Source: Chromobotia macracanthus (Eukaryota > Chordata > Actinopteri > Cypriniformes > Botiidae). From it: DNA of 64,000 nucleotides. Position numbers and translations under genes: made by a program. The notes below the pieces were generated by a model. The model was not told the origin of the DNA. It ran no database searches and was given only the letters and a program-made list of their open reading frames with translations. Where the stretch lies: assembly GCA_036877525.1 (NCBI GenBank), contig JAZGTH010000058.1, forward strand, positions 9,668,001-9,732,000, written 5' to 3'. Each line of letters opens with the position of its first letter. Within the stretch, counting starts at the first letter, position 1. Positions 1 to 10,346 of the stretch are shown here, piece after piece.

Positions 1-234
1 ACCAGTTGTGCTAATGCAATTCATTATTTCAGTCTGAATTTATCATGTATTACTTCTCTGACTTGATGCTCAGAAACCTGACTTATGCAAATGATTTTTA
101 CATTCTTCTGCTCTGCATGTGATGTTTTGTATGGATTTCTTTATACTTCGGTGAATGAATTGTATTTATATAGTGACTCTCTTTATGTCATGTCCAGACA
201 TATTTACCTGAATTCCCGTTATATCAGGTGAACA

Positions 235-246
235 GCAAACGAAACC
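235..246 (+). promoter_or_regulatory. ISRE-like element (10 of 12 positions)
   Basis: The bases GCAAACGAAACC differ at two positions from the interferon-stimulated response element consensus GAAANNGAAACT. It lies about 730 bp upstream of the isg15 start codon. Alone it would be weak, but a perfect copy follows at 711-722, so it may be a second IRF/ISGF3 contact. Confidence 0.35.
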
Positions 247-318
247 TTTAACAGCGGTGACGACATTGAAGGCGTGGCTTCAGTTCTGTGACGTATTTCG
301 CCTTACCTGGACATCCCC

Positions 319-360
319 GTCACGTGACCGCGGGGAATCCCGGGGAATCTCCTGCCAATG
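319..360 (+). promoter_or_regulatory. Clustered E-box, two NF-kB-like sites and CCAAT box
   Basis: Within 42 bp there is a palindromic E-box GTCACGTGAC (319-328), two adjacent kB-like decamers GGGGAATCCC (332-341) and GGGGAATCTC (342-351), and a CCAAT box (355-359). A TGACGTA half-site lies just upstream near 288. This is promoter- or enhancer-like. It could serve isg15, or a divergent gene lying left of the window. The motifs are read directly; activity is inferred. Confidence 0.5.
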
Positions 361-710
361 GTTTCCTAGTTTTGTACAAATAAACAACAACAACAATAAC
401 AATAATAATAAACAAATAAATTAAACAGTTTCTATAAAACAACAACAGAAACGACGAATATACTCTTTTAAATGTTTTTCATGCTGATCACAGCATATAT
501 GCAATAGAAGGATATATGCGTGCATCCATTAACGAGTATGATTTACTCGCTTTTAATTGATATCTTCACTAAATCACTCAATAATCGTAAAAACGAAATG
601 TTGCTTTAAAGCAAAGCCTTTATTGCTAATGGACAAGGTAATTGCGTTGTGCATTTCGCTGTGCGTTTCTTTCTCAAGATTTAGATGAAGGTCTGAGATC
701 CTGCAGAAAG

Positions 711-722
711 GAAAACGAAACT
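711..722 (+). promoter_or_regulatory. Perfect interferon-stimulated response element (ISRE) of isg15
   Basis: GAAAACGAAACT matches GAAANNGAAACT at every position. It lies about 70 bp upstream of a TATA-like box and about 240 bp upstream of the coding start. Such elements bind ISGF3 and IRF factors in known ISG15 promoters. An inverted GAAAGAAAC-type stretch near 664-674 could add an IRF half-site. The placement strongly supports interferon induction. Confidence 0.85.
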
Positions 723-781
723 TGGCGAGCAAAAGTTGGGAAACAAAACATTGTTTTGGAGGCGGGGCGTGGAGGACGCGT

Positions 782-789
782 TATAATAA
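782..789 (+). promoter_or_regulatory. TATA-like box of isg15
   Basis: TATAATAA lies about 70 bp before a clear splice donor (GTAAGC at 854). This leaves room for a short untranslated first exon starting around 810-815 and ending at 853. Intron 1 would then run 854-953, ending in a pyrimidine-rich CAG. This matches the two-exon layout usual for ISG15 genes, with the whole protein in exon 2. Confidence 0.6.
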
Positions 790-960
790 TGCCTCCACCC
801 TGACACAACTTATTTCATTTTGGTGCCAGACTCGAGAACAAACCCACAGCTCGGTAAGCTTCATACACATCCCATCACACCATAAACACATTGGAAATGT
901 GCTGAAATAACTTGCCTTTTACATCATCACTTGCTTTCTGTATCTTCTTCCAGGCTCTTG

Positions 961-1425
961 ATGATGGATCTCACAGTAAAGGGACTCGATGGTAAGACAC
1001 AATCTCTGACCGCCCCGGTTGGTGCCACGGTTGGTGACCTGAAGCAGCTCCTTTCGCCATACTTCGGTGTAAACCCAGCCCAGCAGAAGCTTTCTGCAGA
1101 CAACGGCACACGAATCAGCCTGGACGATGACAGCAGATCCCTCAGCAGTTATGGTCTGTGTTCAGGGTCCACGGTGATGCTCCTCATCAAAGCCATGCAG
1201 GTGTTTGTGAAGAACGTGAACGGCCTGACCAGCACCTACGATGTGAATGCTGATGAGACGGTGGATGAGCTCCAGAAGAAGATCTACAACAAAGTCCAAA
1301 CCCCTCCGGACCAGCAGAGGCTGGTTTTCCAGGGCATCCCTCTGGAGTCCTCCAAGAAGTTGCAAGATTACAACATCACACATGGAAGCACCGCTCACAT
1401 GACACTCCGTCTGCGGGGAGGTTGA
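961..1425 (+). CDS. isg15: Interferon-stimulated gene 15, two-domain ubiquitin-like modifier
   Basis: Encodes a 154 aa protein with two ubiquitin-like folds in tandem, about residues 2-75 and 79-154. The second domain opens with MQVFVKN, very like ubiquitin, and carries a ubiquitin-like PPDQQRLVF segment. The protein ends in LRLRGG followed at once by the stop, so the conjugation-competent di-glycine is already exposed. ISG15 is conjugated to target lysines by an interferon-induced E1-E2-E3 cascade and also acts free in antiviral signalling. The whole coding region lies in one exon, preceded by an acceptor at 951-953. Two tandem ATGs (961 and 964) are possible starts. An in-frame ATG at 931 is intronic and was rejected. 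An ISRE, kB-like sites and a TATA-like box upstream fit interferon control. The identity is clear from the domain pair, size, tail and promoter. Confidence 0.93.
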   Translation: MMDLTVKGLDGKTQSLTAPVGATVGDLKQLLSPYFGVNPAQQKLSADNGTRISLDDDSRSLSSYGLCSGSTVMLLIKAMQVFVKNVNGLTSTYDVNADETVDELQKKIYNKVQTPPDQQRLVFQGIPLESSKKLQDYNITHGSTAHMTLRLRGG

Positions 1426-2105
1426 TGGCCAACCTGGACTGACTGAAGCTACTGTGGTCACGAGAGCCGGATTTTGACTCCCCTCATTCCCCAGTATGGT
1501 TAGGATTAGGATTGGGATTGGGGTTGGGATTACGTCATGAAATATGAGCCTCAGTGAGGGGGTCCTAATCTGGCAGGGAGTCAAAATTTGGCACAACACC
1601 AGAATATTGGGTTTAAATATCTTTTTTGATAAGGTAACAATCCTTCATATTATGCATTTTACATTATTAAATATTATTATGAATGTTCTTTATTTACGGT
1701 CTTGTATCACCAACGTTTTGCGGATTACGAGTCCACAATGATGTATTTGTTGTTCATAGAGAGGTCTGATCCTAGCTAAGAATTAAATTTATTTTATGTT
1801 TATGTTAGGAATTGTTTTTACATTTTATGCTGTTTAAAAATATGAAATGTTATTTGCAATTTATACAACATACAATGTAACTGATGCTCTACATCATCAT
1901 GTAATGTATTGCACATTAGTATATTTAGTTTAGTTAAATCTTGTTGTAGAAGCTCAGTCTATTTTAAGTGCTCAATTTATTTTAACTATGTTTTTAATTG
2001 TCTGATTTTAAAGATCTGGTAAACAACATTTTCCAGATTAATTTCTGTATTGTTACATACCGTTACATAAGTCTTTAGTGCAAATAAAGAAAACTCTAAA
2101 CATGT
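1426..2105 (+). other. Probable isg15 3' untranslated region
   Basis: AT-rich non-coding sequence that ends after an AATAAA at 2083-2088. Near its start (1496-1533) is a degenerate run of GGATTA/GGATTG/GGGTTG-type hexamers. No open frame of interest is seen. Confidence 0.6.
2083..2088 (+). terminator. isg15 polyadenylation signal
   Basis: Canonical AATAAA about 660 bp after the isg15 stop codon. The next gene on the opposite strand has its own signal 33 bp further on. Confidence 0.7.
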
Positions 2106-2121
2106 CCATTGTTAATGAAAC

Positions 2122-2127
2122 TTTATT
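2122..2127 (-). terminator. pxmp2 polyadenylation signal
   Basis: TTTATT on the plus strand reads AATAAA on the minus strand, about 390 bp past the pxmp2 stop codon. Cleavage 10-30 bp downstream would put this transcript end inside the end of the isg15 transcript. Confidence 0.65.
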
Positions 2128-2513
2128 TAAACAGACGTTCACACTTTGGACAACATGCCCCAGTTGCACTACACTGCAATCATTGTCCTGTAATTAAATG
2201 ATTTTAAACATCATTTTTATTGCCTCCACAAGCAACAGAATGACAGAAAGTGGTATGTTGATCGTGGGCCTCATGATTTATGTTGAAATAAAAACAATAA
2301 CTGTTTATAAAAATTGATCAGTAATTAAGCTGCTATGTGTTATATTACAGTAAATTACAAATATTTTTTGTAACAACAGTTGCCCTGGATGTCATTTAAA
2401 CCTAACAAAAACTGTTTATATCTAATGCACGGGGGTCCATCAAAGGCACAAAGTGGATTAATTCACACAAACCTGCCACTAGCTCGTTTTGTTTATGTTG
2501 ATCAGGTTTGGTT

Positions 2514-3030
2514 TCATTTCCTGACAGTGGCTAGGTAAGCATACCAGAATAAGGCAACCATGTTGGCAAACAGCACTCGAAACTGTGTAGAGTGAGAAAT
2601 AGAAAGTAAAAATCAAGTGAGAAAGTGCAAGTCATGTAATCTGAAACAGAACACTTTGGTGTACCAGTCTTACCTGTACAGGTACATAACTGATGTTAAT
2701 AAACTGAAATGGGGTCCAAACCTTCCAGTTCATCTTCACTGCAGACCAGTAACTGGTTTGAAGTTTGTGCTGAAGATCTGTTAGTGTTTTTCCCTGCAAA
2801 GATCCCATTTATACATATATGATTCATTTATACAGATTTAATTTTTTCCATAATTTCTAGGATAACGTAAGAATGACATGCAACTACAAACTGGCAGTAT
2901 GTTTAATGAATTAGACAATGCAATATGGAGTTTTGAAAATCAATGCTGTTATATACATACGGCAAATTTTTTCTTTACCTTTTCTTTGTGGTTATGACAA
3001 GTTCATCTTTGTATGCTTTAGAAATTGGCA

Positions 3031-3061
<31 letters not shown>

Positions 3062-4858
3062 ACACAAACGTGTGTCCATATGTGTGTGCACAAAACATGC
3101 TTAGTGCTCTGTAACCCCGAGGGACAGTTTCAGCCATCTAATAACATATTACGAATCAACATTAAAACCTTTTGAGTAACGAAAACAAAAATCTTAGTTT
3201 TGAATGAGAAAACAGATTATAACATTCTTAGAGTAGGCTGTAGACAGGAAAAATAAAAAGGTCTGTTTTACTCAGTGTTAATTTCGTACACTCAAACAAA
3301 TCTTAATCTAAATTGAATTTTGCACCAGGTTGATCTTTGGCCTCCTGTAGATTTTAAGGCAAATGAAGGCCTCAGTCAACACACTAATCAGAATCACCAG
3401 CTGGGACACTGACATCTGCAGATCAGTAAACAGGTGAAGTTCACTGACCAGTAGCAGTCCTCTATACCAGCAGTTCTCTGGTCAAAGTCAAGCAGAATGG
3501 AGGACCACCCACTTACAGTCTTTTGTATGAGAGTGACAGAATAAAAGTACTATTATTGGTGGCTCTCAGATTATATATATATATATATTGTTAATGAACA
3601 ACAGTAAACTGTGGTAAACCCTTCTTAACACTCTAATGAGTCATGCTAGTACTTACAGTACAAAACATTATCATTATTTCAAAACATTCACATACATTTC
3701 TAGGTATGTATGTTGCTTTGGCAAGCCACAACCCCTTCCTCCAAAAATGTAAAAGAAGCGTGACATATTTGTCAGGTATGTGAACACACGCTGCAAGTCA
3801 AGCTCAGCTATTTCCTGCACGTAGAGGGAATCAAACCTGTGACCTTTGGGTTACATGCATGACTCTTTAACCATTAGGCCACAACTGTCTACTGCAACAT
3901 ACAATAAACTTACAAATCAGATTGAATAGTCTGAACAATTTGATTTGTGTCTCAAACAAGATCACAACACTAAAACATTACGGTACCTCCAAAGCATTCA
4001 TGACCACATAGAAGAGCAGGAGGAAAGCCGGGGCGAATATCAGACGCTCCAGCAGAAGCCGCTTGATCAGGCAGTATGGGACAGTGGCTGGAAACAACGC
4101 CTCCAGAAGATGGTAAAAATAATGACTGACTGGACCTGTTATAACAAGTCTGAAACAGGCAAAGAGATACTTGAAACAACACAGAGGGGCATTACTGACC
4201 GTGAAACTGATGTTTAATTCTTTGGGATGTTTGGTATAATGCAACGAATAAATAAAGGGAGATTTATTTAATAACACATTCTCTCTGCTTCACACTTTAC
4301 CCATAAAGTGCAAAGTTGACAGGTCCCCTGACATTGATTTTCTTCCTCGGCCTGTTTTCCTTCTTGTTTTTACTGTCCTCCAAAGCTTGAGACAAAAGAT
4401 TTCCCAAAGCAGAAAGAAGAGCGCTGCGAAAAAACAGACAGAGTCAATGTACCGTCGTGTCACGTGACCGAGCCCGGAAGATGCAGTCGCTTTCTCGGTC
4501 ACTTTTGACAGGCTCGTTTGCCCCACCTCCATCTTACCAAAAAACAAGAGACGAGCACGGTGCAAAGTCCTTTCCAAAAACTGCACTGCATAAAACCCAT
4601 TATTATTATTATTATTATTATGAATACGTAATGTTTATGATCGGGGACTAAAACACAGTGAACAATGGCAAACCGTGGCCGTCAGCACGGCAATAATTAT
4701 TAAGCAAACACAAAGTCCCATAAATTAAGAAAATATATAAAAACTGACCTCGTAATCGATTTGGTGATGATTGGAGATTTCTTTAATAATATCAAGTATT
4801 GCTGAAGCGCCCTCGTCGGGAGCGCGGCGGCTCGCGCAGGTAAACTTTGCGTTCGCAT
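2514..4858 (-). CDS. pxmp2: Peroxisomal membrane protein 2 (PXMP2), Mpv17/PMP22 family channel
   Basis: Five exons on the minus strand: 4858-4749, 4423-4301, 4149-3987, 2793-2674 and 2582-2514. All junctions are GT-AG and the phases join to exactly 194 codons plus stop, the family length. The product is a four-helix membrane protein. PXMP2 forms a small-solute pore in the peroxisome membrane. Recognisable stretches are the N-terminal QQYLILLKKSPIITKS, then SALGNLLSQ, TGPVSHYFY, KRLLLERLIFAPAFLLLFY, the family signature NWKVWTPFQFINISYVP and the final ALFWYAYLA. The start ATG (4858-4856) precedes a basic N-terminus (RTQSLPARAA), consistent with peroxisomal membrane targeting. It lies tail-to-tail with isg15 and in tandem behind usp30. 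The first exon is GC-rich and easily missed; an ATG in intron 1 opens a different frame and is not the gene. It resembles PXMP2 more than MPV17 or MPV17L. Confidence 0.93.
3033..3062 (+). repeat. (GT)n microsatellite in pxmp2 intron 4
   Basis: An uninterrupted TG run of about 30 bp, followed by looser TG-rich sequence to about 3090. Confidence 0.85.
3818..3890 (-). repeat. tRNA-derived SINE head
   Basis: On the minus strand it reads like a degenerate tRNA gene. An A-box-like TGGCCTAATGGTTAAAGAG is followed about 35 bp later by a B-box-like GGTTTGATTCC. It is flanked by no intact tRNA stem, so it is a retroposon promoter relic and not a working tRNA gene. It sits in pxmp2 intron 3-4 territory. 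Confidence 0.65.
4459..4468. promoter_or_regulatory. Palindromic GTCACGTGAC E-box (CLEAR-type) in pxmp2 intron 1
   Basis: An exact ten-base palindrome of the kind bound by TFEB/TFE3/MITF and USF factors. It lies about 400 bp inside the gene from the pxmp2 start codon. An identical ten-mer is at 319-328. Confidence 0.4.
4599..4621 (+). repeat. (ATT)n microsatellite
   Basis: About seven ATT units in pxmp2 intron 1. Confidence 0.85.
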
Positions 4859-4990
4859 CGCGCACGTTCACGTCAGAGTTTAATGTCGTAACACGCGAGC
4901 GCGCCCGCGCGGACGACGAGGGTGGCGCGCACGGTGCGCCGTCCGCGCAATGCGATTGGCTTACGTCTCCGTGGACACGCCCTCCCAGTC
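4859..4990 (-). promoter_or_regulatory. GC-rich promoter of pxmp2
   Basis: A CpG-dense stretch directly upstream of the pxmp2 start codon, in otherwise AT-rich DNA. It includes an inverted CCAAT (ATTGG at 4954-4958) and several GCGC/CGCG blocks. There is no TATA box. It looks like a housekeeping promoter; the start site cannot be fixed by eye. Confidence 0.5.
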
Positions 4991-4992
4991 CA

Positions 4993-5083
4993 CATTATAT
5001 TTACAATATATTTACAACATATGTACAATATATTTACAATATATTTACAACATTATATTTACAACATTATATTTACAATATAA
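4993..5083 (+). repeat. Short AT-rich tandem array (ATTTACAATAT / ATTTACAACAT units)
   Basis: Seven or eight imperfect 11-13 bp units of ATATTTACAA with variable ends lie just upstream of the pxmp2 promoter. Confidence 0.75.
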
Positions 5084-5930
5084 TGTTTGATTCAAACAAA
5101 ATAAAGCTTTTTAAATAACTTAAAAACAAACATCTCATTTGCATCCACGTTCGCGAAAACTGCATATAAACTCAGACCTGTTATAGAAAGCCATGGGAGA
5201 TGACATTTTATTCGTGATTTTATTTAATTATTCAATTTACACGTTGAAAAATGTTCATTCACACAATCATCCGGACGAATATCATAAAAATATAGTGTTG
5301 CGCAACAACTATCGCGTACAATTAACATATAACACAAGAACATACAGAGAAACACCTGAAATGACAGAAAACATGATGCCGTCGGACAACTTAACTGATA
5401 GTTGCTCACGATCTTTAGATTAATGCATTAATTTTCATTTTAATTACTCACTAAAGTAATTAAATACACATTTAAATAAACTCAACGAGGATTTATGAGG
5501 AATACAGATCTAAACAGACACATCTGAGGAGGAAACAAATCACAATTTTGTGGTTTTAACATACAAATGTGTAAGGAAAGTGGAAAAGTTACAGAGACTT
5601 CTCACACGTCATCATTATTGAGGTGAAGCTGTAAACTGAATGATGAGGAACTCATTAACACTGTATGATAAAGACAGACCATTGTTAATGAATTAATGTA
5701 AAATGATGCAAGTAAATAATGAGCAAGGCAAGAAACCTGGGACATTTGCTACTGATCAGTTCTTGCTGACAAAAACAACAGGACTCAACCTGTGGTGTGT
5801 TTCTTACACAAATGCTAGAAATCCTGACCTGCATTATTGTTCAGACAATGATGTGGTATAATGCACCTGCTTCACATAGCAGCATAATCAGGTGTGGAAT
5901 CCAAACGTGAAGTCCATCACCCTCCTCCTC
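5084..5930. other. Intergenic sequence between usp30 3' end and pxmp2 promoter
   Basis: AT-rich sequence with only short open frames lacking recognisable protein character. No RNA gene or clear regulatory motif was seen. Confidence 0.6.
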
Positions 5931-5938
5931 CCTCTCTC

Positions 5939-5944
5939 TTTATT
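5939..5944 (-). terminator. usp30 polyadenylation signal
   Basis: Reads AATAAA on the minus strand, about 175 bp beyond the usp30 stop codon, with no competing signal in between. Confidence 0.6.
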
Positions 5945-6114
5945 TTCCCCACAGAGAGAGATCAAAAACAACATGCACAGAAATGCAAACCAAACCACAT
6001 GCACTGCATGGATGCATAATTGCACTCGGCTGCAGCGGCCTGGAATGGAGAGGAGCAAGCACACGAGGCTACTGTAGAATAACTAAGATGAACTAACTCA
6101 GCCCAGATGAGAAT

Positions 6115-7266
6115 CTACTCCTCCACCCTAAGGCCAGGCCTTTGCACTCGTTCATAAAAGAGCAGATATGCGCTGGAGGAGAGCGCCTCCTGCAGACTGG
6201 CTTTCCTCACTGAATCGTCCGACACCCAGAGCCACTGGGAGCTAAACGGAGAAGTTCCACGCGGGGCGGCAGGGCAACGGCGGTATGTGATGAAATGTCC
6301 AGAGTGCATGTCGCCGTGGTGTACCAGCACGGCTGTTAACCGGAAGAGATACTCAGAGGCGCTGTCAGGAGTCGGGAGAAAAGGTTATGGTAACATGGAA
6401 GAGAATTGCCCGTACATCCTTTACTGTAGCTTAGAACCACTCAAAAGAACAAGAACAAACGTACCTGTAGTCGTTAGAGAGATTAAGCGGTGACTTCAGT
6501 CCTGCTGAGTGAAGGAAGACCGAAGAAAAGGTTCCATTGGACAGCAACTTGTTGTTGTTACAATGTTCCGGATCTGCAAATGAAAATAGAATTAATCTAG
6601 AGACTCGAAAATAAACAGTATTATAAAACACAAGGTTTAGGTTCTGGAGGTACTGTTATTTAGTATATATACAGCACTATATTTAGTATAAGAAGTGTCT
6701 GTGTTGTGAGGGAATACATATTTCACAGAGCTAGTTTTAGTTTATAGCAGGTCTTACCAACACCATTGGCAACAGGTTTGTCTTTTGGGTCCCCAACAGC
6801 TTTGGCAGATACAGTCTTATTTGTTTTGTTGGTCCTCTGCAGGTTCTGACCAGCAGTGCAGTGCTTGTATCGATCCATCGACAAATACTCTGTGAACTGA
6901 ACATGCTCTTGTCTCTTTATGGGAGTGCCCTCTTTAGACCAGGTTAATCTCTGTAGATGGATGCAGAGGCACTGAGGCAACTAAATACACATATAAACAG
7001 GAGGTTAGTATAGAGTGCTACGCTATAGAGTATGTGCACACATATACTTTGTTCCATATAGTGTAACTGTTAAGTAACATGTCAAAGTTCATGTAAGGTC
7101 AGAAGACAAACAGTCATGTCTACCTTTCCAAGTTTCAGCTGCTTTACAAATGCTGTCTTCTGACTCTCAAAAACTTGCCCATTCACAACTTCTCCAGCAT
7201 GTTGCTACAAAGAGAGCAAAGAGAGAGGGGCAGATCTGTTTTTTAAACAAATACATGACGAGGTAC

Positions 7267-7360
<94 letters not shown>

Positions 7361-8553
7361 TAATAATACATATACCATATAACACACTATATAATAAAAG
7401 TATTAGAAATAAAAGTATTAGAAAACTAATATATACTGATATATATACTAATAATATATATAAAATTAATATTATTATTAATATACATTTGAAAATAAAT
7501 AAATAAAAAAAGAGCAAAAATAAATATTGTACTGGTAAACCTTACATACACCATACCTTGGTACAATTTTCACACTCCACCTCTTTAATGGTTTCAGAAG
7601 AGATGAAATGCTGAAGACACTGGTCCAAAGTAACAGGCTGGCTCTAGAAGAACGATGTGATGTATACTTTACACACATTTTTGCATATATGACTGCAGCT
7701 GTGATTTTTTACCATATAGTAATCACAAAATAAAAAACATGATCTACACATGCAATTGTGCATCGAAGAGCAAATATACTTACCCACTGAACTGAGGGGA
7801 TGGAAAGAGACAAGCTGTCAAAAGAATCATAATGCACAGGACTCTGGAATGCAGAAATGGTGATAAGGGTAATGGATCGTTTTCAATATCAGTAAAGGCT
7901 AATTCACACGGAACATTCTAGTGCACATTTAAACAGAATGTTGGTGTTTGTTGGTGTGAATTAAGAGGCATGAGGTTCCGTCCAACTATTTATGAAAAGG
8001 CTGAAGAAGATCACCTGCTGCTCGCAGCGCTTGCAGGCCATGTAACTTGTTATCCGCCCATGAAAAGGGTGCCGAGTCCTCCATAAACTTGGAATAGGAT
8101 GCAATGGGCCTGGAGACAAGAAAATGGATAAATTCTACTGATAAGGCCTGTTTATACCAGCTGAAATGAATTTTGGACTGGTCTAAGTTTACTCCAGTTT
8201 CACTCCAGTACAACAGCTGGTCGCACTTAGTGTGAATAGACCTATAAATCTAAAACCTGAATGTAAAATTTAAATAGATAAAAATATTAATTTACCTCCA
8301 CTTCTGCAACTTATGTTTTTTTCCTTGCACTCCACAGATTTCTGAAAACATTAAGGGAGGGTCTGTAAATACCTTTAACGTAAACTACCTCATTACCATC
8401 TTAAAGGGATATTTCACCCAAAAATAAAAATTCTTCATCATTCATGTCATTCCAACCCTGTATGAAATTTTGATTCTGAGGAATACAAAAGAAGATATTT
8501 TTGGAATTATCTGAGCGGTTTTGCGTCAATATAATAGTCATATATACATATAC

Positions 8554-8609
<56 letters not shown>

Positions 8610-10346
8610 AAAGGCAATGGGCTGACTGTTGTTTGGTTACCAATGTACTTCAAAATATCATCTTTATTGTTGAACAGAAGCAAAAAGTCAAACAGGTTTG
8701 GAATGACATGAGGATGAGTAAATGATGAAGAATTCAAATTTTTGGGTGAATATCTCTTTAGGAATGAACTCACAGAGCTGTCATGATGAATGCTCTGGTT
8801 TACCTCAAGTGTTTCCATGTCAAACAGGTGAGTGACTCTGGGTTGGCGTTCCTGTTCCTCTTCCAATGAGGATGTGAGGACATGGAAGAGCTCATGAGCA
8901 TCCTGAGGAAAGAAGCCGAAAGGGCGATGTTGAAACATAGAAATATTCAGAAAAAGAAGATGAGGCACTGCATTGACCCTACCTGTTCCTCAAAGGAGCT
9001 GATGTGCCATCTGTTAAGTCTGAGTGCTTCCAAAAGGCACCCCGCATCCAAAACATCATCTTCTCCTGGATCATGGCTCGACAGGGCTGTGGAATCAAGG
9101 ACAAATGGATGAACTCTCTGTTCATGCCATAAGAGAGTGAGTGCGTGTGTCTGTGTGTGGCTAGTGAACGGCAGATAACCTGTGAGTAACTGCATCAGAG
9201 ATCTGGACAGCTGAATCTCTCTCTCTGTTCTTTCTGGATGGATGCTGCTGTCATTTGTGAAGTCTTCAAGCCATCTGATGAAGGACGGACATGCCGCCAG
9301 GCCCTGGAGAAGTGAATTCATAAAACAAGTGTTCCCCAAGTTAAGCAGACCAGGAACCATACCTGCGAGGGAAAGAAAATTCATTAGGTGGTATGGTTAT
9401 GCTAAAATATATAGTCATACATGTGAGCAAGATATATAAACTATAATAGTACTGTATATTATATAACAGTTGGACTGTAAGGTTTCTCCATGCATTTAAT
9501 ATATACTGTATGTAAGTGAATAGATATTTCTCATTATAGATCTTACCAGACCATATATTTTAGTATGACTGGAATGCTGTATTGACCTATCCAGCACCCT
9601 GGATAGAAACTATCTACATATGTGCTCTACTGAAATAACCAGCAAAACTAAATGACACACCTTTTTTCTTCTTTTTCCTGTCTGAAATTGGTCCCCATAA
9701 AACATAGATACCAGCTGCCATGGCAGCAGCTATTCCGCCAATCATACCCCAGTTTTTCATCATCTTGTTCCTGAAACAGAGATATTAAGTGTCAGATCAA
9801 GTGGGCTGCATTTACATTTTGTAAACATCACAGACAGTGGCACACAAATAATGATAAAGAGCACATTTAGCTTGTTTGATGGTACAGGGAAAACTTTGAC
9901 TCCATTTGATACCGATAAGTGATGACTTGTACAGTAAAAACAGATGGAGGACTAGTTTTAAATGAGCTACCACTGGTTATGAAGTTATGAACAGAATCCA
10001 ACTCAACACGTTTATTCAGACGTATGCGCATGGGCCTACAAGCACTAAAAGCCGATCAGAGATCTGAATTAAATACAGATTCGTCAGTTTACACATTTAT
10101 GGCGATCAGTTTATATTAAACACAGACTGACGAACATTTAACCCGAGATCAAAGCGACTGTCTGCTGGCCTTCAGTGCAACAGCTCGCCTCATCTTCTGC
10201 CCTTTCCTACAAGCGGCTGAGCCACACAATGCAAACCCCAGACGTCGTGTCAAATTATTTCACACAAACATGAACCTTGCAGCGGATCCAGTGCGAAAAA
10301 ACTCTCGGACAAGCTTGTCTGTAGGTCCCTGTTTACACCAAGGCAT
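6115..10346 (-). CDS. usp30: Ubiquitin-specific protease 30 (mitochondrial/peroxisomal deubiquitinase)
   Basis: Thirteen minus-strand exons: 10346-10276, 9770-9661, 9362-9180, 9086-8983, 8902-8804, 8341-8296, 8109-8015, 7843-7784, 7643-7557, 7204-7124, 6980-6758, 6573-6465 and 6361-6115. They join in phase to 504 aa (human about 517). Exon 1 gives REFFRTG, matching the family N-terminus. Residues about 30-53 form one hydrophobic helix (IGGIAAAMAAGIYVLWG), the outer-membrane anchor, followed by a run of lysines. The USP fold follows: Cys box NLGNTCFMN with catalytic Cys73, a CxxC pair (CKRC) and a second one (CENC) as zinc-ribbon cysteines, and the His box HSGHFITYR with His445. Ser470 in WVSDD replaces the usual Asn/Asp, a USP30 hallmark; the His-to-Ser spacing of 25 equals human. 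USP30 removes ubiquitin placed by Parkin and restrains mitophagy and pexophagy. Confidence 0.95.
7283..7353. repeat. (AT)n microsatellite in usp30
   Basis: An uninterrupted AT run of about 70 bp after a short (AC)n tract, inside a small usp30 intron. Reading frames crossing it are artefacts of the dinucleotide. Confidence 0.95.
8401..8760. mobile_element. Family B MITE, near-complete, split by a (TA)n run
   Basis: Terminal inverted repeats begin TTAAAGGGATATTTCACCC and end in its near complement GGGTGAATATCTCTTTA. A second inner inverted pair ends in TGTCATTCCAA. The centre (8541-8606) has been expanded by (TA)n. It has no coding capacity, so it is a non-autonomous DNA element. TTAA lies at the left edge. 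It sits in a usp30 intron. Confidence 0.75.
8541..8606. repeat. (TA)n microsatellite inside the family B element
   Basis: TATA/TACA steps turn into a pure TA run of about 45 bp. Confidence 0.9.

Noticed and set aside
3818..3890. Possible tRNA gene on the minus strand
   Set aside because: A- and B-box-like motifs are present but acceptor, D and anticodon stems do not pair well, so it is a SINE head.
4290..4586. 98-codon minus-strand frame with an ATG in pxmp2 intron 1
   Set aside because: It is in a different frame from the pxmp2 exon 4423-4301. The correct frame there gives SALGNLLSQ, and the true start lies in the GC-rich exon at 4858-4749.
7150..7517. 116-118-codon frames with Ile/Tyr repeats
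   Set aside because: They cross an (AT)n microsatellite. Only 7124-7204 on the minus strand is a real usp30 exon.
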